DNA of 64,000 nt from Nitrosospira sp. (GTDB lineage: Bacteria; Pseudomonadota; Gammaproteobacteria; Burkholderiales; Nitrosomonadaceae), in NCBI GenBank assembly GCA_013821425.1, contig JACDGV010000009.1:1-64000 (forward strand), read 5' to 3'. How positions within the stretch are numbered: the first letter of the stretch is position 1; each line of letters opens with the position of its first letter. A program made the position numbers and the translations under genes. The notes under the pieces are model-generated. The model saw only the letters and a program-made list of their open reading frames with translations. It searched no databases and had not been told where the DNA came from. Positions 16,134 to 25,276 of this stretch are shown piece by piece.

Positions 16134-16807
16134 GCCCGGTACATCTTGTCGAAAGCAGGCTTGATCCTGATGATGCGGTGGTGGACGAGATTTGCGCCGC
16201 TGGGGAGCCGTGGGTCAAGCTGGTGATGGAGGGGCAGGTATTTCGGATCGTCGACCTGGAGGGAAATCAGGCCGTCGATACTTTATTCTATAACGGCACC
16301 GATTCGATGGAGCGATACAGCGCAACCGATACCATTCGCCGCCAAAACCAACTCTATCTCACCACGGGCAGCAGGCTGTATTCCAATTGCGGCAATGTCA
16401 TGCTGACTATCATCGCGGATACCTGTGGGCGGCATGACACGTTGGGAGGCGCGTGCGCGGCGGAGAGCAACACGGTTCGGTATGGGCTGGAAAAATTCCC
16501 GATGCACAGTTGCCGCGACAATTTTTTGCACGCGCTGGCGCACGAGCCCGTATGCGAGCATCTGGACATGAGCAAACGGGACCTGCCCAGTAACATCAAC
16601 TTCTTCATGAACGTGCCCGTGTCGGAGGAAGGCGGTCTCGAGTTTGTGGATGGGGTGTCAGCGCCGGGAAAATATGTGGAGATGAGGGCGGAAACGGATG
16701 TGCTGGTCCTGATCTCGAACTGTCCGCAATTGAACAATCCCTGCAATGCCTACAATCCGACGCCGATCCGCCTGTTGATCTGGGACGAGTTTAGCGGCCC
16801 GGGGTGA
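16130..16807 (+). CDS. Carboxyguanidine deiminase subunit (DUF1989, urea-carboxylase-associated 1 type)
   Basis: The 225-aa partner of the preceding gene starts at ATGA overlapping its stop codon, preceded by GGAGG. It carries [38 protein letters not shown] and [15 protein letters not shown], with Cys/His residues that bind metal in DUF1989 proteins. The two subunits diverged from one ancestor. Together they should convert carboxyguanidine to allophanate and ammonia. Overlap implies translational coupling and a fixed subunit ratio. It is followed after 31 bp by the carboxylase. Confidence 0.9.
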   Translation: MSPVHLVESRLDPDDAVVDEICAAGEPWVKLVMEGQVFRIVDLEGNQAVDTLFYNGTDSMERYSATDTIRRQNQLYLTTGSRLYSNCGNVMLTIIADTCGRHDTLGGACAAESNTVRYGLEKFPMHSCRDNFLHALAHEPVCEHLDMSKRDLPSNINFFMNVPVSEEGGLEFVDGVSAPGKYVEMRAETDVLVLISNCPQLNNPCNAYNPTPIRLLIWDEFSGPG

Positions 16808-16838
16808 CACCGCTTCCGACGGGCTACCAAGGATAATC

Positions 16839-19800
16839 ATGTTTGAGAAAGTATTAATCGCCAATCGCGGTGCCATCGCCTGCCGCGTCATTCGCACGCT
16901 CCGGCGCATGGGTGTGAGAAGCGTGGCCGTCTATACAGATGCCGACGCGCTATCCCGCCACGTGATCGAGGCCGACGAAGCGTACTGCATCGGTACCGGA
17001 GCGGCCGGGGAAAGCTATTTGCGCGCGGACAAGATCCTGGACGCTGCAAGGCGCACCGGCGCCAAGGCAATCCACCCGGGGTATGGCTTCCTCAGTGAAA
17101 AGGCAGATTTCGCTGAACAATGCGCCGCGCATGACATACGTTTCATTGGCCCGAGCCCGCGGCACATGCGTGATTTTGGCCTGAAGCACACGGCGCGCGC
17201 CCTGGCGTTGCAGAACAAGGTGCCGCTATTGCCGGGTACGGACCTGCTGGAAGACGTGGAGGACGCACTTCGCCAGGCAGCGCACGTCGGGTACCCGGTC
17301 ATGCTTAAAAGCACCGCCGGAGGCGGTGGCATCGGCATGCGTTTGTGCTGGAACAGGGATGAATTGAGTGGCGCTTACGAATCGGTGAAATATCTGGCGC
17401 AGAACAACTTCAAGGACGCAGGCCTGTTTCTGGAGAAATACGTCGAGAATGCCCGGCATATCGAAGTGCAGATATTTGGAGACGGCAAGGGCGGGGTCCT
17501 CGCGCTGGGTGAGCGCGACTGTTCAATGCAGCGGCGCAATCAGAAGGTCATAGAAGAAACGCCTGCGCCCAACCTGTCTTCCCGGCGGCGTCAGGCTCTG
17601 CTGGATGCCGCGGTACGTCTGGGTAAATCGGTTGATTACGAGTCGGCCGGCACCGTGGAATATATTCTCGACGCATCCACCGGAGAATTCTATTTTCTCG
17701 AGGTGAATACGCGCCTGCAGGTCGAGCACGGCGTAACGGAAGAAGTGACCGGCATCGATCTCGTGGAATGGATGGTGCGGCAGGCAGCGGAAGATATGCC
17801 CCCTCTGGAATCGTTTGATGTCACGCCACGCGGAGCATCGATTCAAGCACGCGTTTATGCCGAAAACCCCGCCAGGGATTTTCAGCCATCCTGCGGCACG
17901 CTGATAGCGACGGAGTTTCCCCCTTCGAGCGATGCACGCATTGAAACCTGGGTGGAACGGGGTGTCGAGGTATCCCCCTTCTACGACCCCATGCTCGGCA
18001 AGGTCATCGTGCGCGCGGCAAACCGCGAGCTGGCCATCACCAGGCTGCTTGCCGCACTGGATGCCACTGCGCTGCACGGCGTCGAAACTAATCTGGACTA
18101 TCTCAAGCAGATTCTGCGCAGTACCGCATTCCGCGACGGGCGCCAGACCACGAGCTTTCTGAACGGCTTTCATTATGTTGCGCACACTATCGATGTCCTC
18201 AGCCCCGGCGTGCAAACCACGGTACAGGATTACCCCGGCCGCACGGGTTACTGGAATATCGGCGTGCCGCCATCCGGACCGATGGATGCTCTGGCGTTCC
18301 GCCTCGCCAATCGTCTGGTAACTAATGCCGAAGACAAGGCAGGGCTTGAAATCACCCTGGCGGGCCCGACTCTGCGATTCAATTGCAATAGCGTCATTGC
18401 GGTATGCGGCGCACCCATGGATGTGCGGCTGGACGGCGAGCCGCTGGCGCAGTGGCAAGCACATCCTGTTAAAGCTGGCACGATAGTTCAATTCGGCAAG
18501 CTCATGCGTCACGGTTGTCGCGTCTACCTGGCGGTTCACGGCGGTTTCCAGGTCCCGGACTACCTGGGCAGCAAATCGACCTTCACGCTCGGCAAGTTTG
18601 GCGGACACGCGGGACGCACTCTGCTTACAGGCGATGTGCTGCATATTCCGGAAGCAGGCGAACTCGAAGGCAACTATGCTCGGCGGCTGGCGGACGAACT
18701 GATTCCACTTTACAGTGATCAATGGGAAATCGGTGTTCTGTATGGCCCCCATGGAGCGCCGGATTTTTTTACTGAAGAGGATATTCGCGTCTTCTTCGAA
18801 TTCCACTGGCAAGTGCATTACAACTCGAGCCGCAGCGGTGTCCGCCTGATCGGGCCCAAGCCGGGGTGGGCGCGCAGCGACGGCGGCGAGGCGGGACTGC
18901 ACCCCTCCAATATTCACGACAACGCGTATGCCATAGGCGCTGTGGATTTCACAGGGGATATGCCTGTGATTCTTGGTCCTGACGGCCCCAGTCTCGGTGG
19001 TTTTGTTTGCCCGGCCACCATTATCCACGCTGAACTGTGGAAGATGGGGCAACTCAAGCCTGGAGATAGCGTGCGTTTTCGCCCGATGTCCATGGAAGAG
19101 GCGCTTGGGCTGGAAAAAGTGCAGGACGCAACTCTCCGGCATCTTCGTGCCCCGAAAACCGTCCCGCCCACGGCTAAGCCCCGGGGAGCCGTAAACACAG
19201 CGACAACGCCTGTCCTGCATTTTATTCCCCAGAGCGCCCAGCAGGTGCAAACGGTATACCGTCAGGCCGGCGACAAGAATCTGCTGATCGAGTATGGGCC
19301 GCTGGAACTCGACCTGAATCTGCGTTTCCGCGTCCACGCGCTCATGGAATCGTTGCAGAATGCCGTCGACGCGGGAAAATTGAAGGGTATTCTTGATCTG
19401 ACTCCCGGCATCCGCTCCCTTCAAATTCATTTCGACTCGCGCTCGATACCGCGCCACACGTTGCTGGATCGGTTGATCGCCATGGAAGAGAAACTGCCGG
19501 ATGTCGAACACATGAATGTGCGTTCGCGTATCGTGCATCTCCCGTTATCGTGGGATGACGGCGCCACACGGCTGGCGATAGAGAAATACATGCAGTCGGT
19601 GCGCAGCGATGCGCCCTGGTGCCCGAGTAATATTGAATTTATCCGCCGAATCAATGGGCTTGGCAGCATAGAAGAAGTACAGCATATCCTCTTCGAGGCG
19701 AGCTATCTGGTGATGGGGCTGGGCGACGTCTACCTGGGTGCGCCAGTGGCGACGCCCGTCGATCCCCGTCATCGCCTGGTCACCACGAAGTACAACCCGG

Positions 19801-20480
19801 CTCGTACCTGGACCCCGGAAAACGCCGTGGGAATAGGTGGCGCCTATTTATGCATCTATGGGATGGAAGGCCCAGGCGGCTATCAATTTGTCGGACGTAC
19901 CGTGCAGATGTGGAACCGCTATCGCCAAACAGCCGATTTCAAGGATGGCAAGCCCTGGCTGCTGCGTTTTTTCGATCAGATTCGATTCTATCCAGTTAGC
20001 GAAAGTGAACTGCTCAAGCTGCGTCGGGACTTCATTACCGGGCACTTTAAACTCCGTGTCGAGGAAACCACTTTTGCCCTGAAGCAATACAATGCTTTCG
20101 TGCAACAGAACGCGGACTCCATCAACGCCTTTAAAGCGAAGCAGCAGGCGGCATTCGAAGCGGAGCGCGAACGGTGGAAAGCCGAGGGCAGGGTGGAATA
20201 CGTGAGCGAGACCGCTCTTGAGGAGGCGGATACGCAAAGCGAACTGGATCTACCGCAAGGCGCGCAAGCCGTTAGCGCCCATGTAACAGGCACGGTATGG
20301 AAGCTGCTGGTCAAGGAAGGAACCCGCGTGAAAGCGGGGGACACGGTTCTGGTGGTCGAATCGATGAAGATGGAATTTGCGATTGAGGCGCCGCTCGGCG
20401 GCACAGTATGGCGGGTGTTTTGCAAGGAAGGCGGGCATGTATCCGCCGGACAGATGTTGCTCATGATTCAGGAAGAATGA
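16839..20480 (+). CDS. Guanidine (urea) carboxylase, biotin-dependent
   Basis: This 1213-aa enzyme uses ATP and bicarbonate to carboxylate guanidine or urea. Residues 1-450 form the biotin carboxylase with [16 protein letters not shown] (ATP-grasp glycine loop) and [16 protein letters not shown]. Residues about 460-1000 form the KipA/KipI-like carboxyltransferase with [17 protein letters not shown] coiled linker (about 1100-1130) leads to the C-terminal biotin carrier domain with [14 protein letters not shown], whose Lys is biotinylated. Unlike the yeast enzyme, it lacks the fused allophanate hydrolase, which is separate at 21377. The riboswitch and DUF1989 genes point to guanidine as substrate; an Asp in the AVDFTGDMP segment may be the substrate-discriminating residue, but alignment is needed. 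Confidence 0.94.
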   Translation: MFEKVLIANRGAIACRVIRTLRRMGVRSVAVYTDADALSRHVIEADEAYCIGTGAAGESYLRADKILDAARRTGAKAIHPGYGFLSEKADFAEQCAAHDIRFIGPSPRHMRDFGLKHTARALALQNKVPLLPGTDLLEDVEDALRQAAHVGYPVMLKSTAGGGGIGMRLCWNRDELSGAYESVKYLAQNNFKDAGLFLEKYVENARHIEVQIFGDGKGGVLALGERDCSMQRRNQKVIEETPAPNLSSRRRQALLDAAVRLGKSVDYESAGTVEYILDASTGEFYFLEVNTRLQVEHGVTEEVTGIDLVEWMVRQAAEDMPPLESFDVTPRGASIQARVYAENPARDFQPSCGTLIATEFPPSSDARIETWVERGVEVSPFYDPMLGKVIVRAANRELAITRLLAALDATALHGVETNLDYLKQILRSTAFRDGRQTTSFLNGFHYVAHTIDVLSPGVQTTVQDYPGRTGYWNIGVPPSGPMDALAFRLANRLVTNAEDKAGLEITLAGPTLRFNCNSVIAVCGAPMDVRLDGEPLAQWQAHPVKAGTIVQFGKLMRHGCRVYLAVHGGFQVPDYLGSKSTFTLGKFGGHAGRTLLTGDVLHIPEAGELEGNYARRLADELIPLYSDQWEIGVLYGPHGAPDFFTEEDIRVFFEFHWQVHYNSSRSGVRLIGPKPGWARSDGGEAGLHPSNIHDNAYAIGAVDFTGDMPVILGPDGPSLGGFVCPATIIHAELWKMGQLKPGDSVRFRPMSMEEALGLEKVQDATLRHLRAPKTVPPTAKPRGAVNTATTPVLHFIPQSAQQVQTVYRQAGDKNLLIEYGPLELDLNLRFRVHALMESLQNAVDAGKLKGILDLTPGIRSLQIHFDSRSIPRHTLLDRLIAMEEKLPDVEHMNVRSRIVHLPLSWDDGATRLAIEKYMQSVRSDAPWCPSNIEFIRRINGLGSIEEVQHILFEASYLVMGLGDVYLGAPVATPVDPRHRLVTTKYNPARTWTPENAVGIGGAYLCIYGMEGPGGYQFVGRTVQMWNRYRQTADFKDGKPWLLRFFDQIRFYPVSESELLKLRRDFITGHFKLRVEETTFALKQYNAFVQQNADSINAFKAKQQAAFEAERERWKAEGRVEYVSETALEEADTQSELDLPQGAQAVSAHVTGTVWKLLVKEGTRVKAGDTVLVVESMKMEFAIEAPLGGTVWRVFCKEGGHVSAGQMLLMIQEE

Positions 20481-20725
20481 TTGCGGCTAGCTGCTATGCT
20501 ACGGGCGGCCTCCGGTCTCTGCCGCGACGCGATGCCTGTCGCGCATTACGCCCCGTAAGAGGGAACGGCGACGCCTTGTGTCATAGCGACTAAACTGAGC
20601 GACTAAACTGAACATTGGGAGGCAATGGGGCAATAGGCGCAGCTTGCCAGCTGATGCCTCGTCCTTTCCCAGGCAGGTTCAAGTAAGGCGGGGAGGGGGC
20701 TTGGGTTCTGAGACGGGCAAAACAC

Positions 20726-21193
20726 ATGGAAAAAGAAAGCAAATCTACGTTTGAACACGAACCGGGGCATGATCTTCTGGAACATGAAGACGTGACTATC
20801 CGTTTCCTGCATAAGGTCATAAGAGCGGCGGTCAAAGTTCTTGCTGTTCTAATGGTTCTGGTTATCGTCTGGGGCGTTGGCGATGTCTGTTATGTACTCT
20901 ATCAAAGACTGATAAAGGCTCCGTTTCTGCTTCTGCAGATCAACGATATCCTGGCAACGTTCGGTGCGTTCCTGGCAGTCCTGATTGCCATTGAAATATT
21001 TATCAACATTCGAATGTACCTGACTTCCAATGTTATTCCGGTGCGGCTGGTAGTCGCAACTGCATTGATGGCCATTGCACGCAAAGTAATTATTCTGGAT
21101 TTCGATACAGTAACACCCCCGTATATCTATGGAACGGCCGCAGTAATCCTCGCGTTGGGAATAACTTATTGGCTCATCACAAAACGTGGCTAA
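20726..21193 (+). CDS. PsiE-family membrane protein
   Basis: The 155-aa protein has a charged N-terminus (about 1-30) and four transmembrane segments (about 38-58, 70-90, 105-120, 132-150). The pattern VRLVVATALMAIARKVIILD followed by a last hydrophobic helix matches the phosphate-starvation-inducible PsiE family, whose function is unknown. It lies between the carboxylase and allophanate hydrolase on the same strand, 245 bp after the former, so it may be read with the guanidine genes. Whether that is functional or accidental cannot be told. Confidence 0.75.
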   Translation: MEKESKSTFEHEPGHDLLEHEDVTIRFLHKVIRAAVKVLAVLMVLVIVWGVGDVCYVLYQRLIKAPFLLLQINDILATFGAFLAVLIAIEIFINIRMYLTSNVIPVRLVVATALMAIARKVIILDFDTVTPPYIYGTAAVILALGITYWLITKRG

Positions 21194-21376
21194 CCAGGAA
21201 AGGAGGAGGCGTAATGAGGCAGCACACATGGCATCAAGGTGAGGAATACGGTTTTCGCTGTTCAACCGGTAAAAATGGAATCCGCGACCCTGCGGCGCCC
21301 TCATTCTGGTTGCGCGCCCGATGCTGCTGGAAACGCGGGAATACCTCGCGCAGGTGTTGGCCGCAACTCTGGAAGA

Positions 21377-23227
21377 ATGAGCGTGAGTAACCCGCTTCCT
21401 CTTGGTGCCATTTCCTCCCTGCTGCGGCATTATGCCCGCAGCGAACTGACACCCGGCCAGTTGGTGGAGGCGGTTCACGCATTTATGCAGAATGACGTCG
21501 GAAACGCCTGGATTTACAAGCTGCCGCGCGAATCATTGCTGGGTTACGCGCGGGCCCTGGAAGCCAGGGCAGGGGAAATGTCCGCGCTGCCCCTGTACGG
21601 GATTCCCTTCGCTATCAAGGATAATATCGATCTTGCGGGGGTGCCGACCACCGCCGCTTGTCCCGATTTTGCCTACACGCCGCAACAAAATGCCACAGTG
21701 GTGCAAAGACTGATTGATGCCGGGGCGATCCCGGTCGGGAAGACTAATCTCGACCAGTTCGCCACCGGGCTGAACGGGACCCGCTCGCCCTACGGAGCAT
21801 GCGCCAACGCATTTCATCCTGATTATATTTCAGGTGGTTCGAGCTCCGGTTCGGCGGCAGCGCTGGCAAAAGGCCTGGTATGTTTCAGCCTCGGAACCGA
21901 CACCGCCGGATCAGGCCGCGTGCCAGCGGCGTTCAACAACCTGATCGGATACAAGCCGACCCGGGGATGGCTTTCCACAAGGGGCGTCGTGCCCGCCTGC
22001 CGCTCGCTCGACTGTGTTTCCATCTTTGCCTTTACCCCTGCCGATGCCAGCCGTATCCTCGAAATTGCCGCCGGCTACGATGCCCAAGATATCTATTCGC
22101 GACCGAGAGAGAGCCATGGGGCCGATTTCGGCATGCAGGATTTCTGCTTCGGCGTGCCCCACACGGAACAACTGCAATTCTTCGGTAGTCCAGAGACAGG
22201 GCAACTGTTTGACAAAGCCGTGGCGAGCATGCGAGCGTTGGGCGGTACCGCTGTCGAGATAGATTTTGCGCCCTTTCTGGAAACAGCGCGGCTGCTTTAC
22301 GAAGGCCCGTGGGTGGCCGAACGGTACGCGGCGATTCAGCAGTTTTTTGATCTGCACAGCGAACAGGTGATAGCGCCGGTGCGGGAGATCATCGCACTTG
22401 CAAAACGTTATTCCGCCGCGGATGCCTATCGCGGCACATATGAGTTACGCAGGCTCAAGCGTCAGGCTGATCAGGTGTGGACCGGCATAGACTGCATATT
22501 GACGCCGACCGCCGGGACTATTTATACGATCCAGGCTATGCGGCAGGATCCCGTGCGTCTCAACGCGAATCTGGGGTACTACACCAACTTTGTGAATCTC
22601 CTCGACTATGCTGCGGTTGCCGTACCGGCGGGGTTTCAAGATAACGGGTTACCCTTTGGGATAACCCTCGTGGCACCGGCTGGCGAGGATGAGTCGCTGC
22701 TGCATCTTGCCGGACGTTTGCAGCAATCCTATGCGTTGCCTCTAGGCGCTACCGGTATTCCATTTCGAGATGAGGAAACGCTCGAAAAGCAATCACGTAA
22801 AGTCCCGCAGTCGGAATTGCAACCCGGACAGGTGCGCGTGGCGGTTTGTGGGGCTCATTTATCAGGCCTGCCGTTGAACGGGCAACTGACTGGCCGTGAT
22901 GGGCGATTGGTCGCCCGCACCTTGACCTCGCGGGACTACAGTCTTTACGCCCTCCCCGGGGAGCCGCCGCAACGGCCCGGGTTGGTGCGCGTGGAAAGGA
23001 ATGAACAAGGGAGTGCTATTGAGGTGGAAGTGTGGGAAATGCCGGCGCGTGAATTCGGCAGCTTCGTCGCCGGCATCCCCGCGCCGCTGGGTATCGGAAC
23101 GATTACTCTGGCAGACGGCGATGCGGTGCTGGGATTCCTGTGCGAGCGCTATGCGGTAGCCGATGCCGAGGATATCAGCCGGTTCGGCGGCTGGCGCGAG
23201 TACCTCCGCTGGTTAGGGAAGCCCTGA
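21377..23227 (+). CDS. atzF: Allophanate hydrolase
   Basis: The 616-aa enzyme splits allophanate into two ammonia and two CO2, completing guanidine or urea breakdown. The N-terminal amidase-signature domain (about 1-440) has the catalytic Lys in PFAIKDNIDLAG and the Ser cluster SGGSSSGSAAALAKG. The C-terminal allophanate hydrolase domain (about 465-616) contains VAVCGAHLSGLPLNGQL. The start at 21377 is chosen by family length; an in-frame ATG at 21239 would add 46 unrelated residues. The last codons, WLGKP-stop, lie inside the left end of the MITE at 23217, so the insertion has set the C-terminus. Confidence 0.93.
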   Translation: MSVSNPLPLGAISSLLRHYARSELTPGQLVEAVHAFMQNDVGNAWIYKLPRESLLGYARALEARAGEMSALPLYGIPFAIKDNIDLAGVPTTAACPDFAYTPQQNATVVQRLIDAGAIPVGKTNLDQFATGLNGTRSPYGACANAFHPDYISGGSSSGSAAALAKGLVCFSLGTDTAGSGRVPAAFNNLIGYKPTRGWLSTRGVVPACRSLDCVSIFAFTPADASRILEIAAGYDAQDIYSRPRESHGADFGMQDFCFGVPHTEQLQFFGSPETGQLFDKAVASMRALGGTAVEIDFAPFLETARLLYEGPWVAERYAAIQQFFDLHSEQVIAPVREIIALAKRYSAADAYRGTYELRRLKRQADQVWTGIDCILTPTAGTIYTIQAMRQDPVRLNANLGYYTNFVNLLDYAAVAVPAGFQDNGLPFGITLVAPAGEDESLLHLAGRLQQSYALPLGATGIPFRDEETLEKQSRKVPQSELQPGQVRVAVCGAHLSGLPLNGQLTGRDGRLVARTLTSRDYSLYALPGEPPQRPGLVRVERNEQGSAIEVEVWEMPAREFGSFVAGIPAPLGIGTITLADGDAVLGFLCERYAVADAEDISRFGGWREYLRWLGKP

Positions 23228-23807
23228 ACAAGTCCCCCGCGGGCGCGACGAGTCTTTGCGGGATGGGATGCGCGAAAGACGACAACGCGAATGGTACGAC
23301 CGCGAAGGGCGGAGCAGTGCCTTCCGCAGGAAGGTGCGACGCCAGAGCGGGATGCAGGTGCCCCAGGGGCTATGGCAGTGGTCGGGCATCCCCGCCGCTG
23401 CCCAATCCCCGCTACGCGAGGCCCCTCGTGCCACGCTTTGGGGCGCCCCCTTCGCTAGGAGACTGACAAAGCAGACCGCCCGCATAGCCCCGTCCCTTCG
23501 GGTTGTGGTAGAATCGGGCACGACCGCGAAAGGATGGAGCAGTACCTTCCGCAGGAAGATGCGACCCTGAAGCAGCAGTACCTTCCGCAGGAAGATGCGA
23601 CCCTGAAGCGGTGTGCAGCGTCCCTCGCGGTCTGCATCCCCGCCGCTGCCCGATCCCCACTTGGCGGGGCCCCTCGGGCAACGCTTTGGGGCGCAACTGC
23701 GTTGCACTCCTTGGCATCGTAGTCCAAGCTACGACCTGTGTCGTGCGCCTTGTGATCATCCCGATTCTGCCGCAACGCGCTCCGCGTAGGACTTGTTCAG
23801 GGCTTCC
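23217..23807. mobile_element. MITE-like element with 19-bp terminal inverted repeats
   Basis: GGAAGCCCTGAACAAGTCC at 23217-23235 is the exact reverse complement of 23789-23807, and both ends are flanked by TTAG (23213-23216 and 23808-23811), a 4-bp target duplication fitting the YTAR rule of IS5-group elements. The 591-bp interior encodes no transposase. It is built from two diverged tandem units (about 23290-23500 and 23515-23740), each with GACCGCGAA-GG-GGAGCAGT and CATCCCCGCCGCTGCCC blocks; within the second unit a 36-bp block is repeated back to back near 23534-23605. It is a non-autonomous element mobilised in trans. Confidence 0.8.
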
Positions 23808-23888
23808 TTAGGGCTTCCTGAGCCAGCTTGCACAGAGCCCATGAATGATGGAGGGGGTATTTCGACGTAGCGTTCACAGCCTTCCGGT

Positions 23889-24617
23889 TCAATGCCCGGT
23901 TTCCCGTGGCCGTGGCGCTAACTCGGGATAATATCGCGCCTTGATCCGGCCAACATAGTTTGCCAGATTGCTTTTCGATAACCCATATTCCTTGAGCGGC
24001 GATTCGATAGGGCAATCGATAGTATTGATCAGGAATCCGAATGCGGTGGCGTCCAGCGCGGTTGGTTGATCGCCCCAAAAATATTTCTTGTCCCCCAGGC
24101 ATTCCGATAGCGCATCGATATCCCACATGGCGAGTTCAAAGATATCCTGAGATTCGTGCCGGCCTATGCCGTGCCCATAAATCTGCTGCCTGATCTTATA
24201 TCGGTACACGAGAGCTGCGACATCGCAAATCAGTGGCGGCAAAACCCCGAATATCGCTTTCTTGTTAACTTGCCAATTTGCATCTGTGTACTGCCAGCGT
24301 GAATACATCGTGGCCCAGAATAGATGCTCTTCGATCAGGCGCTGCAGTGCAAGGGAGAGTGCCGACTCGGCAGGGCTTAGCGCGTCATCGAGGTCTTTGT
24401 AACGGGTTTTAAGGTGCCGGATAATAAAGCGGGAATCCGCCAGCTCAATATCTCCATCGACAATGTAGGGGAGTTTGCCTTTCGGTGCGAATAATGGAAG
24501 CGCCGCCCGGACAGTGTATTCGATCCCGGCCATTCGCAAGTATGTTTCCGTTTTACAGCAAAAATGACTAAGGTTGGGATTACCCCAGGTACGCTCGAAT
24601 TGGTAGAGTATCAGCAT
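23889..24617 (-). CDS. GST-fold protein (FAXC/metaxin-like)
   Basis: The chosen start at 24617 gives 242 aa beginning MLILYQFERTWGNPNLSHFC, typical of the FAXC/metaxin branch of glutathione S-transferases. The thioredoxin-like half contains GKLPYIVDGDIELADSRFII, and the helical half contains FWGDQPTALDATAFGFLIN, the common GST C-terminal motif. A role in glutathione-dependent stress or protein binding is possible, but substrates of this branch are unknown. It is divergent from the HxlR regulator (about 100 bp between starts), which may control it. An upstream ATG at 24650 is in frame. Confidence 0.85.
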   Translation of the reverse strand: MLILYQFERTWGNPNLSHFCCKTETYLRMAGIEYTVRAALPLFAPKGKLPYIVDGDIELADSRFIIRHLKTRYKDLDDALSPAESALSLALQRLIEEHLFWATMYSRWQYTDANWQVNKKAIFGVLPPLICDVAALVYRYKIRQQIYGHGIGRHESQDIFELAMWDIDALSECLGDKKYFWGDQPTALDATAFGFLINTIDCPIESPLKEYGLSKSNLANYVGRIKARYYPELAPRPRETGH

Positions 24618-24719
24618 AATTTCTTGATGGCCCGCCGGAGAGCAATTCACAACTTGTGATTCACAACTGACACTAGCTTAGCTTACTACCTTGCGAACTG
24701 CAAGTTACTGCGGTACATT

Positions 24720-25124
24720 ATGGAGTTACCACCAGCGGTTTCGCGATGGTGGGGCATGACTGGAGCGCAAAACATCGATAACGGATTTACATTTGTGCGG
24801 TCATCCTGCCCGATTACCAATGGCCTGGATATCTTTGGCGACAGATGGACGCTTCTGATTATCCGCGACCTCATCCTCGGCAAACGGCGCTATCAGGATC
24901 TGATATCCTCCCCGGAAAATATCGCTTCAAATATACTCGCTGATCGGCTAAGAAGACTGGAAACCGCTGGTCTTGTTACCCGTCGAGCCTACCAGCAGAA
25001 ACCCGAACGCCATGAATACTTCCTGACGGAGAAGGGCAGGGATCTGAAGCCGGTTCTGGAGGCGATAAGTCAATGGGCGAAGAAACATTCTCCCGGCACC
25101 GCAGTGTTCGGCCCTGTTGACTGA
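24720..25124 (+). CDS. HxlR-family transcriptional regulator
   Basis: The 134-aa (or 122-aa from ATG 24756) winged-helix regulator has the family core: a Cys near the N-terminus in RSSCPITNGLDIFGDRWTLL, IIRDLILGKRRYQDL, ILADRLRRLETAGLVTRRAY and the wing ending YFLTEKGRDLKPVL. The single Cys before the first helix is the redox- or electrophile-sensing position in several HxlR proteins. It is divergent from the GST-like gene, so regulation of that gene is the natural guess. Neither start has a clear ribosome site. Confidence 0.92.
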   Translation: MELPPAVSRWWGMTGAQNIDNGFTFVRSSCPITNGLDIFGDRWTLLIIRDLILGKRRYQDLISSPENIASNILADRLRRLETAGLVTRRAYQQKPERHEYFLTEKGRDLKPVLEAISQWAKKHSPGTAVFGPVD

Positions 25125-25276
25125 TGCCGAGCACAGTCCCCGCACTTTTTAAAGCGAGGCGAGCGCGCATGGCCGTGCTGCCTATGCACCTGCCCTCCCG
25201 TTTTGGGAACTCTGGCAGAAAAGGATTTTTTCAATGAGTGTCATTACAACACGATCATAATAATGAGAACCTGCCG

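Noticed and set aside
17523-19538. 671-codon open frame on the minus strand
   Set aside because: It lies wholly inside the carboxylase gene, has no domain or ribosome site and reflects high-GC codon bias opposite a conserved coding strand.
21193-21376. Reading atzF from the upstream ATG at 21239
   Set aside because: The added 46 residues are unlike allophanate hydrolases and rich in Arg/Gly/Pro, as expected for non-coding GC-rich sequence.
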